A stretch of DNA of 46,552 nucleotides from Candidatus Poribacteria bacterium (GCA_022827225.1 JAJDTJ010000072.1:1-46552), one strand, 5' to 3'. Numbered from the stretch's first letter, positions 31,297-39,441 are shown. The notes: a model not told the origin generated them from the letters alone. A program made the numbers and translations.

Positions 31297-31721
31297 AGCA
31301 TGGGGGCTTGTGATAGATGGTAGCCAACCTGTAACTATCACGAGGGCAACTTATTGACTACAGTAAAATATCGCAGTATCGTGGCGTGGCAGCCACAAGG
31401 TCTGTCTTAAAACGATATGTTGAACGGGTAGTAGACATATCTAAGGATGCTCCCCAAGTCTGACACCAAAGGCTGATACCTGCGATCTGGATGGGGCAAC
31501 ATATACCCGCGAAAGCGGAGAGCCGAAAGGTCATTACCTGTTTTCTCAAAAGCACCGTGTCAGGTCTATTAGACAGAAAGTGCGAGCTCTGTTGAACGAA
31601 GCAGCACACTCGAGAGAAACGGAGACCCCGAAACCGTGTCGAAAAAACGGAACGCTTATTTTTTTCTAAAAAAAGGAGCGGTGTTTCCTCTCCCCACTAA
31701 AGCGTGGGAGTCTCCACACCG
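31281..31721 (+). mobile_element. ORF-less IS200/IS605-like element with terminal hairpins and an internal structured RNA
   Basis: The left end is a branched structure: GTCAATAA (31281-31288) pairs with TTATTGAC (31350-31357). Inside are CCCCCTGC-TAAA-GCATGGGGG and GTGATAG/CTATCAC. The right end is CTCTCCCCAC-TAAA-GCGTGGGAG framed by CGGTGT/ACACCG (31679-31684, 31716-31721). Both ends show the CTAAAG loop style of IS200/IS605 hairpins in the same orientation. No transposase or nuclease ORF lies between. Confidence 0.7.
31358..31678 (+). ncRNA. Large structured RNA, HEARO / IscB omega-RNA-like
   Basis: About 320 bases with many stems: GTGGC/GCCAC near 31382, GATATGT/ACATATC near 31410-31440, CCGC-GAAA-GCGG and GCC-GAAA-GGT (GNRA-type loops), GTC/GAC, and CCG/CGG near the 3' end. 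CTCCCC near 31450 and GGGG near 31490 could form a long-range pair. The position behind an IS200/IS605-type left end and the GAAA-rich fold recall HEARO RNAs, the omega-RNAs of IscB/IsrB nucleases, which also occur without an ORF. The family assignment is from memory and unverified. Confidence 0.55.
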
Positions 31722-31805
31722 AATACATTGATGAGAATTACCGATATTGAAATTAAAAATTTTAGAAGCACCGCCATCTGCCTTTGAAATTTTATTGGGA
31801 TAATT

Positions 31806-32140
31806 ATGAGTAGAATTTATTGTTATGCTGATGAATCTGGACAGCATACACATGGTGATTTCTTTAGTGTTTCTGTTGTTATGGTGAAAACTATTGAGAT
31901 GCGTGATGAAGGTGAGTGTATCTTACTGGAGATAGAAAGAACAACTGAAAAAGGATCTACGAAATGGACGAAAACGCACCATCGTAAAAAAGCAAGGTAC
32001 GTGGAGCCAAAGATGAAGGGAGCGCGTGGATAAGATTAGCCGATGCCATTGCGGGATTTAGTTGGGATGTTTACAAAAACAAACCATATACGCAAAGCCT
32101 ACATGCTGACATGCCATCGGGACCTTTTATTCAAATATAA
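31806..32140 (+). pseudogene. DUF3800 protein, broken by internal deletion and frameshift
   Basis: The first frame gives MSRIYCYADESGQHTHGDFF SVSVV, the conserved DUF3800 start with its YxDESG motif, and stops at 32033. A second frame (about 32000-32140) gives RGAKDEGSAWIRLADAIAGF SWDVYKNK, the family's C-terminal RLADAIAG motif, ending at TAA 32138-32140. The middle is lost. DUF3800 proteins have an RNase H-like fold and are often found in defence or mobile regions; the role is unclear. Confidence 0.7.
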
Positions 32141-32606
32141 AAAAAAGCTAGAGTGTCTGGCTCTAGCAACCCAACATAGACATACCACAGCGGCAGAGGT
32201 CACGGTTGGCTGGCCCTAGTTTTCCCGGGGAAAACACCGTCCATACGGCACGTATTCGGGCAAAGTACACATTCGACATATATTATAACGAAAAAAAAAC
32301 AGATTGTCAAGTTTTTTGTCTAATTTTCAATTATGGTAAAATCTATCGTTATTCAGGCACCGTGGTAGGCGCGGTTTTGCGGTGTACGTGAAGAAACACC
32401 CCAGCAAAAACCCCAAATGCGACCGGCATTCAAACTGCGCCTACTAGGAAATTGTGTAAGTCCCACTTCATACAGTTTGCGTGATGGTTATCTGTCAACA
32501 TTTCTAATCCTGCAAATCCTGATTCGGGTAATTAACGCGTTCCGCTTCCATCCTTCCGATCCAAATTTTTGATGGAATATGGATACGTGCCCGAAAACAT
32601 AATCCT
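32141..32606. other. Non-coding region with palindromes
   Basis: 32219-32235 is a 17-base palindrome (GTTTTCCC-G-GGGAAAAC). GTAGGCGCGGTTT (32365-32377) pairs with AAACTGCGCCTAC (32432-32444), one G-T wobble, giving an 80-base fold-back. A short CTTCCATCCTTCCG piece near 32548 recalls the microsatellite family. No gene seen. Confidence 0.5.
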
Positions 32607-32635
32607 TTGCAATTAACACCCTTATACGCTATAAT
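32607..32635 (+). promoter_or_regulatory. Promoter of the nitroreductase gene
   Basis: TTGCAA (32607-32612), a 17-base spacer and a consensus TATAAT (32630-32635), 27 bases before ATG 32663. Confidence 0.65.
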
Positions 32636-32662
32636 TCAATTTCATAAGGAGGATGCAACATA

Positions 32663-33232
32663 ATGGATGTTAAAGACGCGATTCTTAGACGACGTACGAT
32701 TTTTAAATTCAAGCAGGAACCCGTGCCGAACGATGTCATCGAACAGGTTTTCAGTTACGGGATATGGGCACCGAATCACCATGTCACGGAGCCTTGGCGT
32801 TTTACTGTGATTGGCAAGGAGACAAAGCTAATCCTGGCAGACCGATACCGCGAAATCAAGATGGAGGATACACCCGACCACGTTGATGCCGAAAATCTCG
32901 CCAAAATCGGTGAACTCGCTTACGAAAAATTCATGTCCAAGCCGACGATTGTTGCCGTTTCGTGCTTACAGGAAGGCGATGAACAACGCCGACGTGAAGA
33001 CTACGCCGCTGCGTGTTGTGCAATGCAAAACGTCCAACTCGCTGCATGGGATGCGGGGGTCGGTATGCAATGGAGCACCGGCAGGATCACGATGGAAGAA
33101 CAGACGTATCAGTTGTTAGGGATTGATTCGTCACAGGAGTATATCATCGGTTTCTTCTATACCGGTTACCCCGCCGACATCGGGCAACCGAAAAGGCAAC
33201 CTGCAGGTGAGTTTATTCGCTGGGTAGCGTAA
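32663..33232 (+). CDS. Nitroreductase-family FMN oxidoreductase
   Basis: 189 residues. FMN-dependent NAD(P)H oxidoreductase fold. It begins MDVKDAILRRRTIFKFKQEP VP, the classic RRRS/T flavin-phosphate segment, followed by YGIWAPNHHVTEPWRFTVIG. DYAAACCAMQNVQLAAWDAG VGMQWSTG and the C-terminal FFYTGYP...PKRQP complete the family pattern. The length is normal for the short YdjA-like group. AAGGAGG (32646-32652) and a good promoter lie upstream, so it is probably transcribed alone. The physiological substrate of such enzymes is usually unknown; nitro compounds, quinones or flavin itself are possible. Confidence 0.92.
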   Translation: MDVKDAILRRRTIFKFKQEPVPNDVIEQVFSYGIWAPNHHVTEPWRFTVIGKETKLILADRYREIKMEDTPDHVDAENLAKIGELAYEKFMSKPTIVAVSCLQEGDEQRRREDYAAACCAMQNVQLAAWDAGVGMQWSTGRITMEEQTYQLLGIDSSQEYIIGFFYTGYPADIGQPKRQPAGEFIRWVA

Positions 33233-33374
33233 AAGCCGTCAGCAATCAGCCATCGGCTTTCAGCAAAGAGTTGTTTGTAGCAGGCGAGAATTAACTTAAC
33301 ACATGCTCTACTAATGGTTGAAAGCCGACTGCTGACAGTGAGCGTAGCGAATGCCCTGACTGCTGACAACTATT
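33232..33374. repeat. Word-repeat intergenic region: GTCAGCAATCAGC / GCTGACAG
   Basis: AAGCCGTCAGCAATCAGCCA TCGGCTTTCAGC faces GTTGAAAGCCGACTGCTGAC. This is again an inverted pair of arms made of one word. It lies between convergent genes. Confidence 0.65.
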
Positions 33375-34203
33375 GAAGTTTGTATGCTGCCTTGGCGTTC
33401 TGCCAGAAAAACTTCGCCTTGACGGCATCGCCTTTCGCGCTGAAATAGCCGTCCACGATCTGTTGCACGACTTTGTACGGTGCGAAACGTTCCGACACGG
33501 GCCAGTTGCTCCCGTAGATAAGCCTATCCTCGCCAAACGCATCCCATAGGACATCAATCGTTGGCGTGTAATAGGCGACATCCGTCGGTGCAGGCGTTTG
33601 CCCGGTGTGTTCTGCCAATCCGGAAACCTTACAATAGATATTCGGATAGCGTGCCACTTCATTGATAGCAGAAACCCACGCCGGATCCGGCGGATCTTCT
33701 GATATGCGGGCACCGGCGATATGATTGATGACGATGCGCATTTCCGGTGTATGTTCAACCAGTGTCGGTAGAATCGATAACGCTTCAGGGTTAATCAGGA
33801 GGTCTAAGGTGAGTTCTTTCGCCGCCAGTCTTTCGATATTTGCCATGAAGATCGTGTTGCCGATGGCGCGTAGATGTCCGCTGCCGAGGCGTATCCCGCA
33901 GAAGAGTGGATTCGCGGCGAAACGGTTCAGGTGCTTTCCAAAATCCGCGTCGTCGGGTTCTAAATGTCCAACGAACCCGACAATAAACGGTTCGTCTGCG
34001 GCGAGGTCAAGAATCCACTGGTTATCTTCAAGCCACTTGCTCGCTTCAACGACGACAGTACCCGTCGCGCCTTCAGGGACCGCGAGAGCCTTGTAGTCAT
34101 CGGGCATAACCCGTCGATAGAGCACCTCATCATTAGGGTTCGGCCACGGAACACCTTCCGGGCGCGTGGGATCGTAGAAATGCGTATGTGTATCAATAAT
34201 CAT
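33370..34203 (-). CDS. Amidohydrolase 2 family lactonase-like protein
   Basis: 277 residues of the amidohydrolase-2 TIM barrel group, which includes L-fuconolactonase, L-rhamnonolactonase and 2-pyrone-4,6-dicarboxylate hydrolase. Motifs: MIIDTHTHFYDPTRPEGVPW P at the N-terminus (HxH metal or active-site pair), VVVEASKWLEDNQWIL, VINHIAGA and LIYGSNWPVSERFAPY with the conserved Asp/Ser-Asn-Trp region. It would open a sugar-acid lactone, which fits the sugar-acid dehydratases in the window, but the exact substrate is not shown. It is transcribed divergently from the lipoprotein gene at 34278, with a perfect hairpin between. Confidence 0.88.
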   Translation of the reverse strand: MIIDTHTHFYDPTRPEGVPWPNPNDEVLYRRVMPDDYKALAVPEGATGTVVVEASKWLEDNQWILDLAADEPFIVGFVGHLEPDDADFGKHLNRFAANPLFCGIRLGSGHLRAIGNTIFMANIERLAAKELTLDLLINPEALSILPTLVEHTPEMRIVINHIAGARISEDPPDPAWVSAINEVARYPNIYCKVSGLAEHTGQTPAPTDVAYYTPTIDVLWDAFGEDRLIYGSNWPVSERFAPYKVVQQIVDGYFSAKGDAVKAKFFWQNAKAAYKLQ

Positions 34204-34224
34204 TTTTTCTCTATGCCCCTTGCT

Positions 34225-34249
34225 ATGCTCAGCACGTTGTGCTGAGCAT
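34225..34249. promoter_or_regulatory. Perfect palindrome between divergent genes
   Basis: ATGCTCAGCAC (34225-34235), GTT, GTGCTGAGCAT (34239-34249). An 11-pair stem in a 74-base divergent intergenic space; a shared operator or a dispersed palindrome. Confidence 0.5.
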
Positions 34250-34277
34250 CGGTTTCTGATTAAGTTGGAATGTATCC

Positions 34278-35123
34278 ATGAATAAGTACGTTCTCTCTCT
34301 TTTTAAATTCAGGCATTTTACCATAATGCTAACAGTGCTTTTAGCAAGCAGTCTGTTTGGATGTCCGTCTCCTGACTCGGTACAGCAGGAGAAGCGTGAG
34401 CTGCAACGTGATGCGTTAAAACTGAGGATGGGACAGGCACTCAACCCGACGGATGCGGAAGGACATCTTCAACTCGGAAAAACCTATCGCGAATTAGGTG
34501 AATATGAGAACGCGATAGAATCTTTTCAACATGCCCTCGCACTTGATGCCGAAAATGCGCATGTCTATAACAATTTCGGTCTCGTTTACATGGATACGCG
34601 TCTGTTTATCCTCGCGATTGAAATGTTCCAAGCTGCGTTGGAGTTGTCCCCCGAAAATCCTGCGTTCCTGAACAATCTCGGTTATGCGTACAATATGACC
34701 GACCGGTTTGAAGAAGCACTCACTGCTTACCGCAGTGCCATTGCGTCGGATCCGACTTTCATTGACGCCTATTACAACCTCGCCGATACCTACCTCAACA
34801 GCGAGATGTATCCAGAGGCTGTTCAGTATTATGAGGCAGCCCTCGAAATGGAAGAAGGCGATGCCGACGCTGATGTCTATTTTAACGCCGGACTCGCTTA
34901 TGAGAAAAACGGACAGTTCCTGCCCGCCATCCAATCCTACGAAAAAGGGGTATCAATTGATGATGGCGATGCGGAGGCGTATTACCGTCTCGCCCAGACG
35001 TACAAGAAAAACGGCGATCCGCTTATGATGCGTCGCTATCTGGAGACGTTTTTAGATCGGGCGCGGGGAGCTCCGCATCTTGAAAAAGAGATCCACGAGG
35101 CGGAGCAGCTGTTCGACAAATAG
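34278..35123 (+). CDS. TPR lipoprotein
   Basis: 281 residues. The N-terminus has a hydrophobic stretch and a lipobox, LFGC with Cys29, so the mature protein is lipid-anchored. The following PSPDSVQQEK is a short linker. Five to six TPR units follow from about residue 60 (HLQLGKTYRELGEYENAIES FQHAL, VYNNFGLVYMD, FLNNLGYAYNMTDRFEEALT, YYNLADTYLNSEMYPEAVQY, VYFNAGLAYEKNGQFLPAIQ, YYRLAQTYKKNGD). TPR lipoproteins often support pilus or outer-membrane assembly, for example PilF-type pilotins. With a pseudopilin and prepilin peptidase at 26-28 kb, that is possible here but not shown. No strong ribosome site was seen. Confidence 0.85.
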   Translation: MNKYVLSLFKFRHFTIMLTVLLASSLFGCPSPDSVQQEKRELQRDALKLRMGQALNPTDAEGHLQLGKTYRELGEYENAIESFQHALALDAENAHVYNNFGLVYMDTRLFILAIEMFQAALELSPENPAFLNNLGYAYNMTDRFEEALTAYRSAIASDPTFIDAYYNLADTYLNSEMYPEAVQYYEAALEMEEGDADADVYFNAGLAYEKNGQFLPAIQSYEKGVSIDDGDAEAYYRLAQTYKKNGDPLMMRRYLETFLDRARGAPHLEKEIHEAEQLFDK

Positions 35124-35141
35124 CGTGCTATTGTCACTGGA

Positions 35142-36452
35142 TCAAGGCTGTCTTAAGATCAGCAGAAATTCTGATTTCATCCCATCCGGATTCTTATTCT
35201 TCCGAGCACCGAATAGTTTCCTTGTTTTAATCCTATCCTCATAGACTTTTTCAAACGTCCATCCGCGTTCCGTGAAATACTCCGCCAGTATCCGCCACAA
35301 TTCGACCGTTATACCGTCAATCCGAGGGTTACCAACGAAGATACACGCTGCGGCGTTTGGTTTCAGTTGCTTCATTGCGTTTTCAAGGGCGTTGACCGTA
35401 TGACAAAAATAGGAATCGAGCCGTTTTCGGAGGTCGTCGCGGGTGAGCATCTCTCGGACGTTAGCCAACGTTTGGGTCTGAACGATCCGATCTGTCTTCC
35501 GATACGGGATTTCAAGCCGTGATAGTTCTCGGATCTCTTCCTCCGTGTGTCCTAACCAGAACAGTTCCATTTTCGTTGAACGGATATACTCCTGCGCTTG
35601 GAGGTATGGTGGTGATGTTATGAGCGCGTCGCATTCTCTCGGCACCGTAATATAAGACGAATCCACACCCCCTTGCCACTGTATTTCAGGCGTCCGATCG
35701 TTGTGATGCGCCTGTGTGTACACAACGAAATCGTTAAGACTTCTTAACGTCTTGAGCGAGAGTGTGTCAACCATCTCATCTAACTGCGCTCTCCAATTCT
35801 CCTTAAGCAGTTCCGCTATGGCACTCAACTTCCGTTTCGATCTCGCAAGTTTAGGGGTCCTATCTTCTGTGTTAGAGAAACGTTTGCTTGCTTTCAACAG
35901 TGCAGCCTTAATAATGGAAGAAAAGACATCGTCGTCCGCCTGATGGATAAATCCCCAGTAGTATGATAAGACCTCTAACATTTCCGGTGCGTACCAATAA
36001 TCAACGTTTGACCAATCGGGTATGAACCGGTGTTTACTCGCTCGCATGCCCTCCAAAAGTTTATGCAAATCTGCTTCGTGCAGTCTCCCTTTACCGCGGT
36101 AAACCTTGAGCGGCATAATGTGATTCAGGAGAAGGTTAAGATCAAGTAACACAGCATTGCGTTTGCACAAATACGCCTCAACACCAACCGTTCCTGAACC
36201 TGCAAACGGATCTATAATCCAATCCCGTTCCTTTGTGTAGGTATTAATCGCGTAGCGGACGATTTGTGGGATGAATTTCGCAGGATAGGCATAGATAGCG
36301 TGTGTCAAGTAGCCAGTATCGTCGATTTCAGGAACGAGATCGCGAAAGGAGACCCATTCGACCCCATCAGATGCCGTTTTCTCTGCCGGTGTTTCAAACT
36401 CGGTGTCTATCGAAAAAAGCGTGAACTGTTCTTCCAGATTTCGGTTTTGCAT
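35142..36452 (-). CDS. Orphan DNA methyltransferase (N4-cytosine/N6-adenine type)
   Basis: 436 residues. The SAM-binding motif I, WIIDPFAGSGTVGVEAYLC, comes first (about residues 78-96). The catalytic motif IV, LITSPPYLQAQEY (about 282-294), comes later; TSPPY is typical of N4-cytosine methylases. IFVGNPRIDGITVELWRILA EYF and a short C-terminal part follow. The region between (100-270) could recognise DNA. No restriction nuclease lies next to it, so it is an orphan methylase, or its partner has been lost. The gene is 39 bases downstream of the cytochrome b gene on the same strand and may be read through from that operon. A small hairpin CTCTAC/GTAGAG lies before the start. Confidence 0.85.
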   Translation of the reverse strand: MQNRNLEEQFTLFSIDTEFETPAEKTASDGVEWVSFRDLVPEIDDTGYLTHAIYAYPAKFIPQIVRYAINTYTKERDWIIDPFAGSGTVGVEAYLCKRNAVLLDLNLLLNHIMPLKVYRGKGRLHEADLHKLLEGMRASKHRFIPDWSNVDYWYAPEMLEVLSYYWGFIHQADDDVFSSIIKAALLKASKRFSNTEDRTPKLARSKRKLSAIAELLKENWRAQLDEMVDTLSLKTLRSLNDFVVYTQAHHNDRTPEIQWQGGVDSSYITVPRECDALITSPPYLQAQEYIRSTKMELFWLGHTEEEIRELSRLEIPYRKTDRIVQTQTLANVREMLTRDDLRKRLDSYFCHTVNALENAMKQLKPNAAACIFVGNPRIDGITVELWRILAEYFTERGWTFEKVYEDRIKTRKLFGARKNKNPDGMKSEFLLILRQP

Positions 36453-36491
36453 AGATCTCTACGAGATTTGTAGAGCAAGTTTGACCAAAGG

Positions 36492-37700
36492 TTATTGTTG
36501 TTCCTCTTCAACTTCTACTGCGTTTTCTATTTCTTCCTCTGTGAGTTGGAAGTCAAACACCGCTTCTCCTTCATCGACCTGTTCTGTTTCCGGTGTAGCA
36601 GCCCCTTGGATTTGCTCTGTGGGTTGTGTAGTCTCCTGTACGGCGACATCTGTCGTTTCAAGTTTCTTTGAAGTGCCACCGAGGATCGTCAAAGCCACAA
36701 TCCCGACGACGCAGAGACTTGTGACCGTCAGCGCAATGGGTCGTTTCCAGAGGACAGTGCGTTCGCTTCTGTCTAAGAACGGGAGAAACAAGAGCAGCAA
36801 CATGCCGACCGTCGGAATCACAAACGTCCCGAGAATTTCAAAAGGACCTTGGAAATATTTCAGGAGTTGGAACAGGAACAGGAAATACCATTCAGGACGC
36901 GGATCGTAATCGGCGTTTGTCGGATCAGCGACATCTTCGAGCGGAACAGGCATGAACAGTGCCCCCGCGGCGAGGGCAACGAACAGGATGAGCATACCGA
37001 CGACATCTTCAAAGACCTGATCTGGATAAAACGGTTTACCGGTTTTCATCTCCTCTGGTGTGTTCTCCGGTTTACCTGAAGACCCGTAATATCGGACGAA
37101 GAAGAGGTGCACACCGACCAGTCCGAAGGCTAACCACGGCAACCAGATGGTGTGGAGTGCATAAAACCGCGACAGCGTCACCGCACCGATCTCTGTACCG
37201 CCGCGCATCACCTTCGCCACGAAGTCGCCTAATCCGGGCGCGGTGCTGGCGATTTCTACACCGACAACCGTTGCCCAATACGCCTTTTCATCCCACGGAA
37301 GCAGATAGCCAGTGAACCCGAAACCCAGGACAACCAATAGGAGAAGAACGCCGAATATCCACGTCAGTTCCCGCGGTGCTTTGTATGAGCTGTAGAGGAC
37401 GACGCGCAGCAGATGCAGGACAACGATGATGACCATCGCACTCGCACCCCAGTGGTGTAAACCGCGCACAAACGCACCGAACGGCACCTCTGTGCTAATG
37501 TAGGTTACCGCGTTATGCGCGTGTTCTGGGGAAGGCGAATAGTAAAATGCCAGAAACGCACCTGTTACGGCTTGTAATATAAGCAGAAACATCGCTAAGC
37601 TGCCGAGTGAGAAAAGCAAGTTGATGTGTTTCGGCAGTGGTTTTCGTAAATGCGCGGAAAACTCCGTTAATGGGAGACGTTCGTTGAGAAATTGTCGCAT
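36492..37700 (-). CDS. Cytochrome b of a bc-type complex (fused full-length form)
   Basis: 402 residues with about eight membrane helices. The haem ligands are in GLHHWGAS (H82/H83) with VLHLLR (H96), and in FYALHTIWLP (H183) with VGVHLFF (H198). The quinol-site motif PEWY is at 269-272. The order shows that the cytochrome b6-like and subunit-IV-like halves are one chain. The last 60 residues are Glu/Thr/Gln-rich and not part of the known fold, a possible cytoplasmic or periplasmic tail. It transfers electrons from quinol through haems b. The ATG follows directly after the Rieske stop codon, with AAGGAG inside the Rieske gene end, so translation is coupled. No cytochrome c1 or f gene is seen next to it. 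Confidence 0.95.
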   Translation of the reverse strand: MRQFLNERLPLTEFSAHLRKPLPKHINLLFSLGSLAMFLLILQAVTGAFLAFYYSPSPEHAHNAVTYISTEVPFGAFVRGLHHWGASAMVIIVVLHLLRVVLYSSYKAPRELTWIFGVLLLLVVLGFGFTGYLLPWDEKAYWATVVGVEIASTAPGLGDFVAKVMRGGTEIGAVTLSRFYALHTIWLPWLAFGLVGVHLFFVRYYGSSGKPENTPEEMKTGKPFYPDQVFEDVVGMLILFVALAAGALFMPVPLEDVADPTNADYDPRPEWYFLFLFQLLKYFQGPFEILGTFVIPTVGMLLLLFLPFLDRSERTVLWKRPIALTVTSLCVVGIVALTILGGTSKKLETTDVAVQETTQPTEQIQGAATPETEQVDEGEAVFDFQLTEEEIENAVEVEEEQQ

Positions 37701-38168
37701 CTACGTCTCCTTTACGTATAGGATACCTGCTTCGACTTTAGTTTCCAGTTTCTGCAAGGGTTCCGGCGGTGGACCGGCAATAACGGCACCCGTCTTATCG
37801 AATATCGCACCGTGGCACGGGCAGAGGAACGATTCCTGTTTTTCATCCCACCGGACGAGGCAGCCGAGGTGTGAACATATCCGAGAAAAGACACTCCATT
37901 CCCCGTTACCGACATCGGTTACGTAAACGGAACGTTTTTTTGTCGCCTGAACCCAACCGTCTTTAGCGGTGAAGGTATAATCCACTTTTTTAAACCGACT
38001 GTTTTTAAGCCGGTCTGCAAGCCCCAAATCGACCCATTTCGATTCCGCTTTTTTGAAGGCGGGTGAAATTGCGAAGCCGATCAGGGGAATACCGGCAGCG
38101 AGACTTATAATCCCACCAATAAACGCCGTTATAATTTCCAAAAATGAGCGTCTACCCCTCTTTTCCAT
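37701..38168 (-). CDS. Rieske iron-sulfur protein of the bc complex
   Basis: 155 residues. The N-terminus MEKRGRRSFLEIITAFIGGI has the RRSFL twin-arginine motif before a membrane helix. The [2Fe-2S] cluster ligands are C98 and H100 in CSHLGC, and C116 and H119 in CPCHG; C103 and C118 form the disulfide. A GPPPEPL segment closes the cluster domain. It carries electrons from quinol to the c-type cytochrome. It lies 17 bases after a Gfo/Idh oxidoreductase gene and GGAGGG is placed before its ATG, so the three genes appear co-transcribed. Confidence 0.95.
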   Translation of the reverse strand: MEKRGRRSFLEIITAFIGGIISLAAGIPLIGFAISPAFKKAESKWVDLGLADRLKNSRFKKVDYTFTAKDGWVQATKKRSVYVTDVGNGEWSVFSRICSHLGCLVRWDEKQESFLCPCHGAIFDKTGAVIAGPPPEPLQKLETKVEAGILYVKET

Positions 38169-38185
38169 CCGTTCCCTCCTTTAAA

Positions 38186-39250
38186 TCATCTCTTCCGTGT
38201 CTGCCCTTCAAAGGGTGTGCGGAGGTCGTAACGTCCCTCTTCCAGAACCGGTAGCGTGCCGTCATTGACCATGAGTTCGAGCGGCAATTCTTTGGTTTCC
38301 ATCGGCATCGTTACCACGTTCTTGATCCGCAGAGACTCATAGATAGCCAGCATAATTTCGAGGGTATAGCGGGCTTGAACGCCACTGCCGCGGTGATCGG
38401 AGATGTCGCCTTCAATCCACTCGATTAACTCTTGGAATTGGTTCTTCGGCTCTGGTGGCGGTGTGATGGTTTGCCATCCCTGCGCGTCTCCGTTTTGAAG
38501 GAGAAGTGTTCCATCGGGTCCGTTGCGAATTTGCCCTTCTGTGCCAGCGATTTTCGGCATTGAGACGGGTGGTTCGGGGAGATCACCTTCGTAGATACCG
38601 CGGGCACCCCCTTCAAAGCAGACTAACCCCATACAGAGGTCTTCACAGATTGTGCGGCGCTCCCAGCGGTCAGTCGTACGCGATGTCTGTCCAATCACCC
38701 ACAAAGTTTCCGGATCAGACAAGGTGAAACGCCATCCGTCAATTGCGTGTGTGCCTGTATTCAACAGTCCAGCGTGCTGTTTTGCTCTGTGGTGGAGCGT
38801 TGTCGGTTCCCCAATCGCTCCTGCAGCGACGAGTCTACGTGCCTCTATATTTGCAGCGGAATACCTACCTTGGTGACCGATGATAAGTTTGACATCGTTC
38901 GCTTTGCAAGCCTCAAGCATAGCGTCGGCTTGTCCGAGTGAGGCAGCCATCGGTTTCTCACCGATAATCCCTTTCACACCCGCCTTCGCCGCTGCGACGG
39001 TGGCTTCCGCCCGCGGTCCCTGCCATGTTGTGATACTGACGATGTCCAAATCCTCTTTTGCCAACATTTCTTCAACATCGGTGTAGGTAGCGGGGACATC
39101 GTACTCGTCCGAGACCCGCTTTGCCGCTTCTTCGTAGATGTCCATCGCTGCGACGACTTCTGCCCTGGCGTTATTTCCCCACGCTCTGGAGTGGGACCTA
39201 CCCATCCCACCGCAACCGATGATCCCGACGCGATATGTCTGATTTGCCAT
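38186..39250 (-). CDS. Gfo/Idh/MocA-family NAD(P)-dependent oxidoreductase
   Basis: 354 residues. The N-terminal Rossmann fold has YRVGIIGCGGMGRSHSRAWG (residues 6-25). The EKPMA motif, with the conserved lysine, is in GIIGEKPMAASLGQADAML (about 95-113). The second domain has GHQGRYSAANIEARRLVAAG and HAIDGWRF, with His and Asp expected at the active site. Members oxidise or reduce sugars, inositols or related compounds. AGGAGG lies seven bases before ATG. The substrate is unknown. It is unusual that the gene heads the Rieske-cytochrome b unit; a metabolic link is not evident, and read-through may be the only link. Confidence 0.9.
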   Translation of the reverse strand: MANQTYRVGIIGCGGMGRSHSRAWGNNARAEVVAAMDIYEEAAKRVSDEYDVPATYTDVEEMLAKEDLDIVSITTWQGPRAEATVAAAKAGVKGIIGEKPMAASLGQADAMLEACKANDVKLIIGHQGRYSAANIEARRLVAAGAIGEPTTLHHRAKQHAGLLNTGTHAIDGWRFTLSDPETLWVIGQTSRTTDRWERRTICEDLCMGLVCFEGGARGIYEGDLPEPPVSMPKIAGTEGQIRNGPDGTLLLQNGDAQGWQTITPPPEPKNQFQELIEWIEGDISDHRGSGVQARYTLEIMLAIYESLRIKNVVTMPMETKELPLELMVNDGTLPVLEEGRYDLRTPFEGQTRKR

Positions 39251-39441
39251 CTGTGTGCCTCCTTATTTTTCCATCCAAGAAACTCCTAAAACCGTGTTGA
39301 CCATTCTATCATCTCACCGTATTTTTGTCAAATTTTCTCGCAATGCTTTATATCGTTTTCCTTGACAAACCTTCAAAAACATTGCAAACTATAGAAAGCA
39401 GTATAAACTTGTAGACTACATCAAAAGAGAGGCATTTTAAG

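Noticed and set aside
31358..31609. 83-codon minus-strand ORF inside the mobile element
   Set aside because: It lies across the structured RNA stems; no family match by eye, and stems explain the sequence better.
31358..31680. Group II intron
   Set aside because: No domain V signature and no reverse transcriptase; end hairpins fit IS200/IS605 instead.
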